Source: an uncultured Kiritimatiellota bacterium
GTDB lineage: Bacteria; Verrucomicrobiota; Kiritimatiellia; RFP12; UBA1067
DNA length: 45,309 nucleotides
NCBI GenBank assembly: GCA_934643865.1
Contig: CAKUCX010000023.1
Location: forward strand, 1-45,309
Direction: 5' to 3'
In this document: in pieces, positions 14,869 through 25,100 of the stretch
How positions within the stretch are numbered: the stretch's first letter is position 1
Layout of the letters: each line of letters opens with the position of its first letter
Position numbers and translations under genes: made by a program
Notes under the pieces: model-generated
Told to the model about the DNA's origin: nothing
Database searches by the model: none
Seen by the model: only the letters and a program-made list of their open reading frames with translations

Positions 14869-17800
14869 TTCCTTCCACCTCCGCTGGGCCGGCGACACGC
14901 TGGCCGTCGCGCTGAAGCTGGACGCGCCGCGCCCGGGGCGCGCCGTCTTCCGCACGGAGATCGGCGGCGCGGCGATCGCCCGCCGCGAGACGGTCGAGCA
15001 GAACGACCTCGGCGCGACGCCGCTGGAGCGGCAGTGGCGCGACGTGCCGATGGCGGAGGCGGCGCCGGGCCTCTGGCGGGCGGAGTTGCCCCTCGGCGAG
15101 GTGGGCGTCTTCCGGGGCAAGTGCTGCTTCTTCCCCGCCGGCGGGGGCGCGCCCGAATGGCCCGCGGGCGGCAACTTCTCGGTGAAGGTGGCGCCGGCGG
15201 AGACGCGCGGCGGCAACGCGATCTACACGGTCTTCCCGCGCCAGTTCGGGTCCTTCCGCGCGGTCGCGCGCCGGCTCGACGTCATCATGGGGACGATGGG
15301 CTTCAACATCGTCCAGACGCTCCCCGTCTTCCCCGTCCCCACCACCTACGCGGTGATGGGCGAGTACGGCTGCCCGTTCGCCGCGACCGACTTCTTCAGC
15401 GTCGACCCCGCGATGGCGGAGTTCGACGGGAAGACGACGCCGCTCGACCAGTTCCGCGAGCTCATCGGCGCCGTCCACGCGCGCGGCGGCCGCCTCTTCG
15501 TCGACCTGCCCGCGAACCATACGGGCTGGGCTTCCACGCTCCAGACCCACCACCCCGACTGGTTCCGCCGCCAGGCGGACGGCACGTTCGTCTCGCCCGG
15601 CGCCTGGGGCGTCGTCTGGGCCGACCTCGTGGAGCTCGACTACGCGCACCCCGGGCTGCGCGCCTACATGGCCGAGGTCTTCCTCTTCTGGGCGCGCCTC
15701 GGCGTGGACGGCTTCCGCTGCGACGCGGGCTACATGATCCCCGAGGCGACGTGGAAGTACATCGTCGCGCGCGTCCGCACGGAGTACCCCGACACGGTCT
15801 TCATGCTCGAAGGGCTCGGCGGCAAGATCGAGGTGACGGACGCGCTCCTCGGCCGCGCGGGCCTCGACTGGGCCTACTCCGAGATCTTCCAGACCTACGA
15901 CCGGGCTGCCTTCGAGGGCTACCTCCCCGGCGCGATCCGGCGCGCGCGGACGTACGGCACGCTCGTCCACTTCGCCGAGACGCACGACAACGACCGCCTC
16001 GCGAAGGGCGGACGCATCTGGGCGCGCCTGCGCGTCGCGCTCGCGGCGCTCCTCTCCCACCAGGGCGCGTGGGGCATCGCGAACGGCGTCGAGTGGCTCG
16101 CGACCGAGAAGATCGACGTCCACGGCAGGAACGACCTCAACTGGGGCGCGCCGGACAACCTCGTCGACTTCATCGCGCAGCTGAACCGCCTCGTCGCGCG
16201 CCACCCCGACTTCGCGGGCAACGGCCCGATCGCGCTCGTCGAACGCGGCGCGGGGAACTTCCTCGCCGTCGTGCGCGGCCTGACGCTCATCCTCGCGAAC
16301 CTCGACTGCGCGCGCGGCGTCTCGGCGCACTGGGACGCCGCCGCGTTCCCCGCGTCGAGCGACCCCGACGACCTCCTGCTCGGTCGCCGCGTCCACGCCG
16401 AGGACGGCCTCTGGCTCGAACCCGGCGAGGTGCGCGTCCTCTCCCACTGCCCCTGCGCCGAGCGGACGCCCCCGCCCGCGCCGCCCGCGCCGGCGGGCTT
16501 CGCCGTCGACTGGACCTACCCCGAGGACGTCCGGCGCGACGTCTGCCTTCCCGCCGGGAGCGTCCTGCGCGTGGCGGCGCCGCATCCCTTCCGCGTGCGC
16601 CTGAACGACGGCGAGAAGACGTGCGCCGTCCAGCGGAGCCGCCCGGCGGGCGGCGGCGTCCACGCGGCGCTCCTCGCCGCGCCCGCCTACGCGGGCGACG
16701 GGACGCGCGCGGCGGCGCGGACGCTTGCGCTCTCCCTCTACGCGCCGTCCGGCCTCGTGCGCACGGCCTCGCGCGTCCTCCTCGCGCCGCCGGCCGGCCG
16801 GGCGCGCATGCAGGTCGTCTACACGGGCGCGGAGATCCGGCGCAACCTCGCCGCGCCCGGCGCGGGCGGGCTCCTGGAGACGGTCCTCTCGGACGGCGCG
16901 GGCACGGCGAGCCGCGTGAAGCTCGCCTGGGGCGAGGTGCGCAGCCAGTACGACGCGCTCTTCGCGGCGAACCCGAACCCGCGCGTCCCGGCCGACCGGC
17001 TCGTCCTCTGGACGCGCTGCCGCGCGTGGCTGCAGCACGAGGGGACGTCGCGCGCGTTCAACGCCGACGGCATCGACGCCTTCCGGGCCGACCCCGCCGG
17101 GCGCATGGCCGCCTGGACGTTTGTCGTCCCCTGCGGCCTCGGGCGCGTCGCGAAGTTCAGCTTCCGCCTCCTCCTCGCGCCGGGCGGCGCGCCGGGGGCG
17201 CAGCTCCGCGTGCGGCGCCTCGCCGCCGGGGCGGCGGATGTCGGCGCGCCCGTCACGCTCGTCTTCCGCCCCGACCTTGAATGGCGCAGCTTCCACGAGA
17301 CGACGAAGGCGCGCGGCGCGGTCGAAGCCGCCTTCGCCACCGCGACGCACGTCCTGGGCGCGTCGGCCTTCGCCTTCGCGCCCTACCCAACGGGCGCGCG
17401 CGTCACGATGGCCGTCTCGGGCGGCGTCTTCCACCCCGAGGGGGCGTGGAGCTACTGCGTCTCCCACGCCGAGGAGGCCGCGCGCGGACAGGCGGATTGC
17501 GGCGATCTCTATTCGCCCGGCTGGATCTCCTGCTCCCTCGCCGTCGGCGCGGAGGCCGTCCTCAGCGCGGCCTACGAGGCGCCCGGGATGCCGCCCCCCG
17601 CCCCGCCCCGCGCGGCGCCGGAGCCGCTTGCCGAGCCGCCGTCCTTCGCCGCCGCCCTGCGCGAGGCGCTGCGGCTGTTCGTCGTGAGGCGCGACGACGT
17701 GAAGACCGTGATTGCGGGCTATCCGTGGTTCCTTGACTGGGGACGCGACACGTTCATCTTCCTCCAGGGCGCGATTCCGGGCGGCTTCGTCAAGGAGGCG

Positions 17801-18742
17801 CTTGACATCGTCGAGGCGTTCGCGCGCTTCGAGGAGAACGGCACGCTGCCGAACATCATCTACGGCGAGACGGCGGGCAACCGCGACACGGTGGACGCGC
17901 CGCTCTGGTTCATCCGCACGCTCGCCGTGCTGGGCGAGAAGGCCGCGCGCTTCCGCCCCGTCGCCGAATCGATCGTCGCGCACTACGTGACGGGCACGCC
18001 GAACGGCATCCGCGTCGATCCCGCCTCGGGCCTCGTCTGGTCGCCCTCGCACTTCACGTGGATGGACACGAACTACCCCGCCTGCACGCCGCGCGTCGGC
18101 TACCCCGTCGAGATCCAGGCCCTCTGGATCGCCGCGCTCCGCTATCTGGGCGGCGCGCGCTGGACGGCGCTTGCCGACAGGGCCACCGCCTCGCTCGCGC
18201 GCCTCTTCGCCGCGCCGGGGCATGTGGGCCTTGCGGACTGCCTTGACGCGCCGGACGGCGAACCCGCCGCGCAGGCGACGCCCGACTGGGGGGTGCGCCC
18301 GAACCAGCTCTTCGCCGTCTCCCTCGGCGCGTTCGACGCGCTGGCGCCGGCCCGGCGGCAGGCGCTCGAACGGGCCGTCGTGCGCGCGACGGCGCGGCTC
18401 GTCGTCCCCGGCGGGGTCCGTTCGCTCGCGGCGGACGACGCCCGCTACCGGGGCGTCTACGCGGGCGACGAGGACACCGCGCGCAAGCCCGCCTACCACA
18501 ACGGCACCGTCTGGGCCTGGCCGTTCCCGCTGTACGCGGAGGCGCTTGTGAAGACGCACCTCGCCTCGAAGGCGACGGCGCGCTCGCTCCTCGCCTCCGC
18601 CGTCGAGAATCTTAACGCGGGGTGCGTCTGCCACCTCTCCGAGATCGCGGACGGCGACGCGCCGCACGCGCAGAAGGGCTGCCGCGCGCAGGCCTGGAGC
18701 GTGAGCGAACTCCTCCGCGTCTGGCTCGCGCTCGCGCCCTGA
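14846..18742 (+). CDS. Two-domain glycogen debranching enzyme (GH13-like plus GH133-like)
   Basis: 1298 residues, no signal peptide, so cytoplasmic. After an N-terminal beta domain, residues about 125-560 form a GH13-like barrel with VDLPANHTG, nucleophile Asp293 (GFRCDAG), acid/base Glu322 (MLEGLGG) and Asp381 (ETHDND). The C-terminal part (about 940-1298) is an (alpha/alpha)6 amylo-1,6-glucosidase domain of the GDE_C/GH133 type, with YPWFLDWGRD (964-968) and ENGTLPNIIYGE. Having glucanotransferase and glucosidase in one chain is the layout of the eukaryotic debranching enzyme. It should dismantle branched glycogen. The start ATG 14846 has a GAGG-like site upstream and lies within the end of the transferase gene; 4-bp and 23-bp overlaps make 11288-18742 a likely operon. 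Confidence 0.87.
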   Translation: MQQTPEPDSFHLRWAGDTLAVALKLDAPRPGRAVFRTEIGGAAIARRETVEQNDLGATPLERQWRDVPMAEAAPGLWRAELPLGEVGVFRGKCCFFPAGGGAPEWPAGGNFSVKVAPAETRGGNAIYTVFPRQFGSFRAVARRLDVIMGTMGFNIVQTLPVFPVPTTYAVMGEYGCPFAATDFFSVDPAMAEFDGKTTPLDQFRELIGAVHARGGRLFVDLPANHTGWASTLQTHHPDWFRRQADGTFVSPGAWGVVWADLVELDYAHPGLRAYMAEVFLFWARLGVDGFRCDAGYMIPEATWKYIVARVRTEYPDTVFMLEGLGGKIEVTDALLGRAGLDWAYSEIFQTYDRAAFEGYLPGAIRRARTYGTLVHFAETHDNDRLAKGGRIWARLRVALAALLSHQGAWGIANGVEWLATEKIDVHGRNDLNWGAPDNLVDFIAQLNRLVARHPDFAGNGPIALVERGAGNFLAVVRGLTLILANLDCARGVSAHWDAAAFPASSDPDDLLLGRRVHAEDGLWLEPGEVRVLSHCPCAERTPPPAPPAPAGFAVDWTYPEDVRRDVCLPAGSVLRVAAPHPFRVRLNDGEKTCAVQRSRPAGGGVHAALLAAPAYAGDGTRAAARTLALSLYAPSGLVRTASRVLLAPPAGRARMQVVYTGAEIRRNLAAPGAGGLLETVLSDGAGTASRVKLAWGEVRSQYDALFAANPNPRVPADRLVLWTRCRAWLQHEGTSRAFNADGIDAFRADPAGRMAAWTFVVPCGLGRVAKFSFRLLLAPGGAPGAQLRVRRLAAGAADVGAPVTLVFRPDLEWRSFHETTKARGAVEAAFATATHVLGASAFAFAPYPTGARVTMAVSGGVFHPEGAWSYCVSHAEEAARGQADCGDLYSPGWISCSLAVGAEAVLSAAYEAPGMPPPAPPRAAPEPLAEPPSFAAALREALRLFVVRRDDVKTVIAGYPWFLDWGRDTFIFLQGAIPGGFVKEALDIVEAFARFEENGTLPNIIYGETAGNRDTVDAPLWFIRTLAVLGEKAARFRPVAESIVAHYVTGTPNGIRVDPASGLVWSPSHFTWMDTNYPACTPRVGYPVEIQALWIAALRYLGGARWTALADRATASLARLFAAPGHVGLADCLDAPDGEPAAQATPDWGVRPNQLFAVSLGAFDALAPARRQALERAVVRATARLVVPGGVRSLAADDARYRGVYAGDEDTARKPAYHNGTVWAWPFPLYAEALVKTHLASKATARSLLASAVENLNAGCVCHLSEIADGDAPHAQKGCRAQAWSVSELLRVWLALAP

Positions 18743-18803
18743 GGGCCGGGGCGCGGCGATTTCATCCTGCCGCGGTTTCATCCTTGCGCCGGAGGGCGGA
18801 TTA

Positions 18804-18812
18804 TGGCACAAT
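18804..18812 (+). promoter_or_regulatory. Weak extended -10 candidate (TGG-CACAAT)
   Basis: TGGCACAAT resembles an extended -10 (four of six in the hexamer). It would give a leader of about 57-60 bases ending in a strong AAGGAGGT ribosome site at 18862-18869. Spacing is plausible but the match is weak. Confidence 0.35.
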
Positions 18813-18875
18813 GCCCTCGTCGTGGCTTCCTGTCTGAGGAGTCTGCGATCTTCGGATGGGGAAGGAGGTAGGCGC

Positions 18876-21800
18876 ATGGATTTGAAGAGAACGCCTGTGC
18901 TGTGCATGGGCCTCGCGCTGGCCGCCGGGGCGGCTTGGGCGGCCGAAACGATCGTCGCGCGCGACGAGCGCCTCGTCATCGACGACGCGGCGCCCGCGCT
19001 CTCGGAGCAGGACGCGCTGTTCATTTCGCCGCACGCGGCCTCGGTCACCAAGGTCGGCCCGGGCATCTGGACGCTGCCCTTGGCCAACAGCCTCGGTTTC
19101 TCAGGCGGCGGCTTCGCGCTTGACCTCCAGGGCGGCACGCTTCGCCTCGCCCCCGGCGCGGCGCCCGACTACGTCGCCGAGCCGCCGGACGTTCTGCAGG
19201 AGGCGGCCCTGTGGCTGACGGCCGAGCGGAACGTGTCGGAAGACCCCGTGACGGGCGTGACGGGCTGGTACGACGCGCGCGAGGCGTCCGCGTCGGCCAC
19301 GCGCTACGGCTACGCCGCGCAGAACGCCGGCGTCCCGACCGGGCAGAAGGGCGTCACGAACGGCGTGTTCCGGGGCAGGCCGGCGCTCTGCTTCGGCCAA
19401 TACGTGGGCGCGACGTTCAGGTCGCTGGAACTGAAGACCGCGTCGGGGGCGCCGACCGCCTATGACATGCGTGATGCCTTTTACGTCATGGGACTGGATC
19501 CGCAGGGCAAGGACGCCAAGGCCTTCTCGCCGGTTCTGGGGAATTCCGAGGCGGGCTTCTTCTTCACCAAACCGGGGAAACTGACGGTGCTGTCGGCGGA
19601 TGGAAACGCCCATTGGCGGGCCTACCAGTGCATCTATCGCCGCAATGGCGTCGAGGCGGACCCGACGGTTCCGCTGGAGATCGGCCCCAGCTATCTCTGC
19701 GCGTTCACGACGCAGAACGGGCTTTCGGTCTCCGTGAACGCGCTCTCGCGCGACCGCAACCTGGCTTCAGGCGGCGGCTGCGTCCACGAAGTCGTGATCT
19801 TCGAACGCACGCTTTCGGCGGTGGAGCGGGCCCGGGTCACGGCGTACCTGATGCAGAAGTGGGCGGTGCCGACGGCGGCGCGCGTGTGCGTGAACATGGC
19901 GGACGGGACGGTTGTGGCGCCCGACGAGGCGGCTCTTCTCCAGAACGTCGACCTTGTCGGCTCGGTGACGCTGGGGCTGCCGCCGGGGCCTTACGCGCAC
20001 ATGCGCGACGACGTCCCGCAGGACCGGCCCTGGCGGTACCGCCTTGGCGACGCAAGCGTGCTGAACGCGGAAGGGACGGAATACCGCCTGGCGCTCCGGG
20101 ACGGAGAAGCCGTGACGGTGGACGATTCGAGCGACCTTGTGCGGACGGTGAGAGGCGTCCTCGCCGGCCCGGCGGGCGAGGTCTCGGTCACGGGCGCGCG
20201 GCGGGCCCTTGTCCTCGACCGCCTGCCGGTCGAGACGAAGAGGCTCACGGTCTCCTCCGGCGCGGGCGATGTCGTTCTGCGCGCGCCGCCTGCCGCGGTG
20301 CGCGCGCAGGGCGCGGCGGCGCGCCTCGCGCTCTCGCCGACGCCGGTCTCCATCCCCACCGGGACGGAGGAGGTCTCCGTGCCGGTCGCGGTGCCGAAGG
20401 ACGGCGACTGGGAGCTTTCGTTCGGCCTTGAGAACGCGGCGACGTTCAAGACCGGCACCGGCGGATGGACGGATGGCCGCGACGCATGCTACCGCGTGCG
20501 CCTCCTGGACGCGGCCGGCCGGCCGCGCCTTGAAAAGATCGCCCTGGCGGTGAAGCCTTCCGAGGTGGGCGGCGCCGTCCAGCATCGCCGCTACCTTGTA
20601 CGCGGGCTTGCCGCCGGGGCCTACGCGCTGAAGCTCGCGGGCTACAGGTCGGAGACCAAGGCGGCGACCGTGCATGCGCTGGCGTTTGACTACGTGCCGA
20701 ATCCGCCGGACGAGACGGTCGTGCCCGTGACGGGCGGCGACTTCGAGCAGGTCGTCCTTCCGAAGCCGTTCTTCGCCAGCCGGGACAACAATCCGGGCCA
20801 GAGCTGGACGCTGACCAATGGCGGCCTGACGGTGAACCCGGCCGTGCAGACCTACGTCAATGGCATGATGGTCGCCCTGGACGGCAACGAGGGCTACGCC
20901 TTCCAGTTCCGGGCGCATGAGCTCGGGCGCTACGGGGACACGGCGCTCATGTGGATGCACACGAATTCGACGGCCGGCGTGCGCAACACGGCGACAAGCC
21001 CCGCGACCACGCTGCCGGCCGGCACGTGGCGTCTGCGGATGAGGGCCTGCCGCATGACGACGGGCAGCACTGGCGTCGAGCAGATCGCGAAGGACGCGAA
21101 CGGCCTCCGGCGCTGCGGGAAGAGCCTCGCCGTCTATGCGGCGACGGTGTCGGTCGACGGCGGCGGCCCGGTCGCCCTGGGCCAGACGGCGCCGGTCGAT
21201 TCGTTTCTGGGCAAGGACTACTTCTTCCCGAACGCCTTTACGGTGGCCGACGGCGCGTCGGTCGTCGTCGGCCTCGACCAGCTCGTCGGCTGGTCCTTCT
21301 CGCTCGTCGACGACTTCGAGTTCGTCAAGGTCGATCCTCCGGGCGAACAGGAACTCGGGCCGGAACTCGTCCAGAACGGCAGCTTCGAGGTCGACGACAT
21401 CGGCTCCGGCGCGCCCGAAGTCGGCAGGTGGAGCGCCGAGGTCTTCACGGACGCTTCGGGCAAAAAGCACGGCGGCGAGCGCCGGTGGTGGGACAGCGGG
21501 TTCTTCGGCCGCACGCGCGGCGTGGGCGACTACGTGTGGCGTGCGTACAACGGCGGAAAGGCCGTGCAGGCGCTCGATCTCGACGCGGGCGTCTACCGCC
21601 TCTCGTATTGGAGCCGCGCGCGGTGCGACTTCGTCTACGGCAACAAAGACGGTACGCCGACGAACGTCGGCAAGATGCATTTCTGGTATGCGGCGCCGGG
21701 CGCGTCGGTGACGAACGCGATTTACGACGGTGACACGCTGTGGTGTACGAACTTCTACGAGACGACGGCGCTCTTCGAGGTGAAGGACGCCGGACGCTAC

Positions 21801-22106
21801 GTGCTGGGCTTCAACCCGGACTTCGGCGAGGAGGTGGATTCGCTGACCGACGGCGTGTCGGTGCGCAAGGTGCTGGGCCCGGCGCGCGCGCCCGACATCG
21901 CGTCCGACGCCGAGCTGGTGCTGTCTTCCGGGAACGGCGGCCGCGTCCGCCTCGACTTTTCCGGCACGCTGCGCGTGAAGGCGCTGCACGCCAACGGCGC
22001 ATGGCTCTACGGCGAGGTGTCGTCGGCGACGCATCCGCATGTCTTCGCCGGGCCGGGGACGGTGAAGACGGGCGCGCCGCCGGGACTGCGCGTGTTCATT
22101 CGATAG
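18876..22106 (+). CDS. Large secreted LamG-like/carbohydrate-binding-like protein
   Basis: 1076 residues with a signal peptide (about 1-22, ending AWA-AE). The N-terminus contains a beta-strand repeat-like stretch (VGPGIWTLPLANS, LQGGTLRL), then a LamG-like jelly-roll (about 105-345). Two later segments (about 620-830 and 840-1010) look like galactose-binding-type sandwiches, the second opening with ELVQNGSFEVDD. It ends APPGLRVFIR, similar to the end of the secreted protein at 3498-6092. No catalytic motif was seen; a surface-attached glycan-binding role is inferred. The start is fixed by AAGGAGGT seven bases upstream of ATG 18876. Confidence 0.7.
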   Translation: MDLKRTPVLCMGLALAAGAAWAAETIVARDERLVIDDAAPALSEQDALFISPHAASVTKVGPGIWTLPLANSLGFSGGGFALDLQGGTLRLAPGAAPDYVAEPPDVLQEAALWLTAERNVSEDPVTGVTGWYDAREASASATRYGYAAQNAGVPTGQKGVTNGVFRGRPALCFGQYVGATFRSLELKTASGAPTAYDMRDAFYVMGLDPQGKDAKAFSPVLGNSEAGFFFTKPGKLTVLSADGNAHWRAYQCIYRRNGVEADPTVPLEIGPSYLCAFTTQNGLSVSVNALSRDRNLASGGGCVHEVVIFERTLSAVERARVTAYLMQKWAVPTAARVCVNMADGTVVAPDEAALLQNVDLVGSVTLGLPPGPYAHMRDDVPQDRPWRYRLGDASVLNAEGTEYRLALRDGEAVTVDDSSDLVRTVRGVLAGPAGEVSVTGARRALVLDRLPVETKRLTVSSGAGDVVLRAPPAAVRAQGAAARLALSPTPVSIPTGTEEVSVPVAVPKDGDWELSFGLENAATFKTGTGGWTDGRDACYRVRLLDAAGRPRLEKIALAVKPSEVGGAVQHRRYLVRGLAAGAYALKLAGYRSETKAATVHALAFDYVPNPPDETVVPVTGGDFEQVVLPKPFFASRDNNPGQSWTLTNGGLTVNPAVQTYVNGMMVALDGNEGYAFQFRAHELGRYGDTALMWMHTNSTAGVRNTATSPATTLPAGTWRLRMRACRMTTGSTGVEQIAKDANGLRRCGKSLAVYAATVSVDGGGPVALGQTAPVDSFLGKDYFFPNAFTVADGASVVVGLDQLVGWSFSLVDDFEFVKVDPPGEQELGPELVQNGSFEVDDIGSGAPEVGRWSAEVFTDASGKKHGGERRWWDSGFFGRTRGVGDYVWRAYNGGKAVQALDLDAGVYRLSYWSRARCDFVYGNKDGTPTNVGKMHFWYAAPGASVTNAIYDGDTLWCTNFYETTALFEVKDAGRYVLGFNPDFGEEVDSLTDGVSVRKVLGPARAPDIASDAELVLSSGNGGRVRLDFSGTLRVKALHANGAWLYGEVSSATHPHVFAGPGTVKTGAPPGLRVFIR

Positions 22107-22122
22107 GGGGGCGTCGGATCAG

Positions 22123-25100
22123 ATGAGAATTCTGAAGGTCATGGTCGCGCTGGCGCTGGCCGCCGGGGCCTGGGGGGCGTTTGCGTCGGCGCGGGTCGAG
22201 GAGGAGGTGGCCTACGACCCGTCCATCGGCGCGTTCGGCACGGGAACGCTGACGCGGCCCCGGAACTGGACGCCCGACACGCCGACGGCCCTCTTCATCC
22301 ATGGCGGCGGGTGGACGGGCGGCGCGCGCGCGGGCCTGAACGGCGTCGTCCGCCTCTTCACGCGCAAGATGGGGTTCGCCGTCTACAACATCGACTACCG
22401 CCTCGCGTCGGCGACGAACCGCTGGCCGAACTGCGGCGACGACTGCGTGAAGGCCGCGAAGTTCCTCCTCTCCGACGCCTTTCGCGGGAAGTACGGCCTG
22501 CGCTGCCGCAAGATCTGGATCCTGGGCGGCTCGGCGGGCGGCCACCTCGCGCTCTGGACGCTGACGCAGCTGCCGACGAACCGCGTGGCCGGCGTCATTT
22601 CGATCTCGTCCGTCGGCGACCCCGACTGCGACGTGCTCGGCTCGCGCCGGTGCCAGCGCGCGCTTCTGGGCGACGATCTCGACTATGCGCGCATGAACCC
22701 CATCCCCTTGATCCGCCCCGGCATGGCGCCGCTTCTGTGTACGCACGCGGTCGGGGACGCGGTCGTGCCCATGGCCTCGCACCGCGCCTTCTTCGACGCC
22801 TACCGCGCGGCGGGCAATGCGGCCACGTTTTTCGCGTATCCGTGCGACGTCCTCCCCGGCCTCACGGGGCACTGCATCTGGACGCCGCAGCGCGATCTCA
22901 TTCCGCCCGTCGAGAGGCAGATCCGCGCGTTCGTGGGGCGCTACGAGCGGCTGCCGGCGCCGCGCGCGGACGGGCCGCCGCGCCTGCTCTTCCGGGCCGG
23001 CTTCGACGGCACGGCGGAGGCCGACGTGGCCGAAGGCGATCCGAAGCCGGTTCCCCGGTCGCGCAACTTCCGCTTTGTGCCGGGCCGGCGGGGACAGGCC
23101 CTTGAGATGCGCCCCGGCATGGACACGGCGCTCGCCTATGACGCCGACGGCAACCTCGTGCCCGAGCGCGGCGCGGTGTCGTTCTGGTTCAGGCCGAACC
23201 CGTCGACGCTCGGCAGGGCCGGGGGCGGCGATCGGCGCTACTTTTTCTGCACGGACCCGCGCCGGCCGCGCGCGGGCGGCGGCGAGCTCTGGTTCTGGCG
23301 CTACGGCAACCTGCTGCGGGCGGACGTCTCGGACGACGACGACAGCTATACGACGAGCGGCGCGAAGCTGCTGGACGGCTGGAACCACCTGGTGTTCAAC
23401 TGGAGCGAGCAGGGCGCGGAGATCTGGCTCAACGGCCGCGACGTAAGCAGAGGCCGCACGGCGGAGAGCCTCTTCCGCCGGGCGCAGAGGCGCTTCCCGC
23501 TGCCGAGCGGCGGGAAGCTGTCCTTTTCGCGGCGCGCCCCGCCCGGGACGTTCTTCGTGGGCGGCTTTGGCGGCTCGGCCCACATGGACGGCGCATTGGA
23601 CGACCTGGAAATCTGGTCGGCGCCGCTGCCGCCCCGGCAGATTGCCGAAAAGGCCGGGCTCGACCCGTCGGCGCCCGCCGCAGCCCTCCGGCCCGTGCGC
23701 CGCCGGTTCGACGGGACGGGCCCCAACCCGTACTGTGGCGCGCCCTTCGGGAACGGCGGCGAGATTCCCGACCTGGAGCTGGTCGAGGCCGTGCGGTTTG
23801 ACGCGATCCCTTCGGACACGAACCGGTTTGCCGCGTTCGGCGACCTGCGCGTCGGCGCGCTTGGCGGCGTGAAGTACCTTGAGGCCGGCCGCCGCGCCGG
23901 CGACCGGTGGGCCTTCCGGTTTCTCCTGCCGCACGACGGGGCGCCGCTCTACGCGATCGACGTGGACTACCCCGACGACAGGAAGCGGACGATGGACGTG
24001 GTCGTGCAGGGATCGCGCGAAACGCGCTGGGACGGCACGACGGGCGCCGACTACACCCTGCAGGCCGGCATCGCGTGCGGCGACGAGTATGCCAACACGG
24101 GCAGGATCCTGACGGACCGCTACGTCTACTGGCGGCGCGGCGACGACGTGACGCTCTCGACGCTGACCTGCCGCGGCGAGGCGCCGGCCGCGATCGCCGC
24201 CGTGCGCGTCTACCGTGTCCGAAGCGGGCGATTGCCCGTCGCGTCCGTCGCCGAGCCGCCGGCGAACGACGACGGCTGGCGGCGCACGTTCGCCTTGTAC
24301 TACGAAGACGTGTCCGCCGGCTACAACTTCGCCGTCCCCGGCGACGGCGGCGACGAGGCGTCGATCGGCCCCCTGCTCGACCGCCTGGCCGCGACGATGA
24401 AGTTCACGGGGCAGAACGCCCTGTGCTATCCGGGCTGCTGGTACGACGGGCTCATGGGCGAGCGGTATTCGCCGCGCGCGCATGTGGCCGACTACCGCCT
24501 CGCCGTCTACGAGAAGTTCGACCGCGAGGGGCTCGCGTTCCTGCCGACAATCAACCAGTTCTCGCTGCCCATGACGCCGGCCGAGATCGCCGCCGCGCCG
24601 GGCGCGGACGGCACGTGCCACGACTCGCCGTTGACGATCCTCGACGACGGGAAGATCGCCGCCAGCGCGTCCCATGGGCGGCCGAGCGCCTACAACGTGC
24701 TGCATCCCGCCGTGCAGGCGAACGTGCTCGCGAGCGTCGACGCGTTCATCGCCGAAGGCTGCGGCCATCCGTCCTTCAAGGGCGTCGTGCTGCATCTGAC
24801 GCGCAACTCCCTCCTGTGGTTCGGGAACGCGCGCGGCGGCTACAACGACTACGCCGTCCGCGCCTTCGCGCGGGAACGCGGCGTTGCCGTGCCGCGTGCC
24901 GACGGCGATCCGCTGCGCGGCCGGGCGTACGCCGACTGGATCCGCGCGCATGCCTTTGATGCGTGGATCGACTGGCGCTGCGAGAAGGTCGCCGCGTTCT
25001 ACCGAGAGATTGCGCGGCGGCTGGCCGCGGCGCGCCCGGACCTGAAGCTCGTGGTCAACTCCTTTCTGCTGCCCGACTGGCGCCATCCCGACTTCGCGCG

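Noticed and set aside
14711..19138. Very long reverse-strand open frame (1475 codons)
   Set aside because: It is antisense to the debranching gene and rich in Arg, Ala and Gly without motifs, as expected in GC-rich DNA where stop codons are rare. The + strand frame carries the catalytic motifs.
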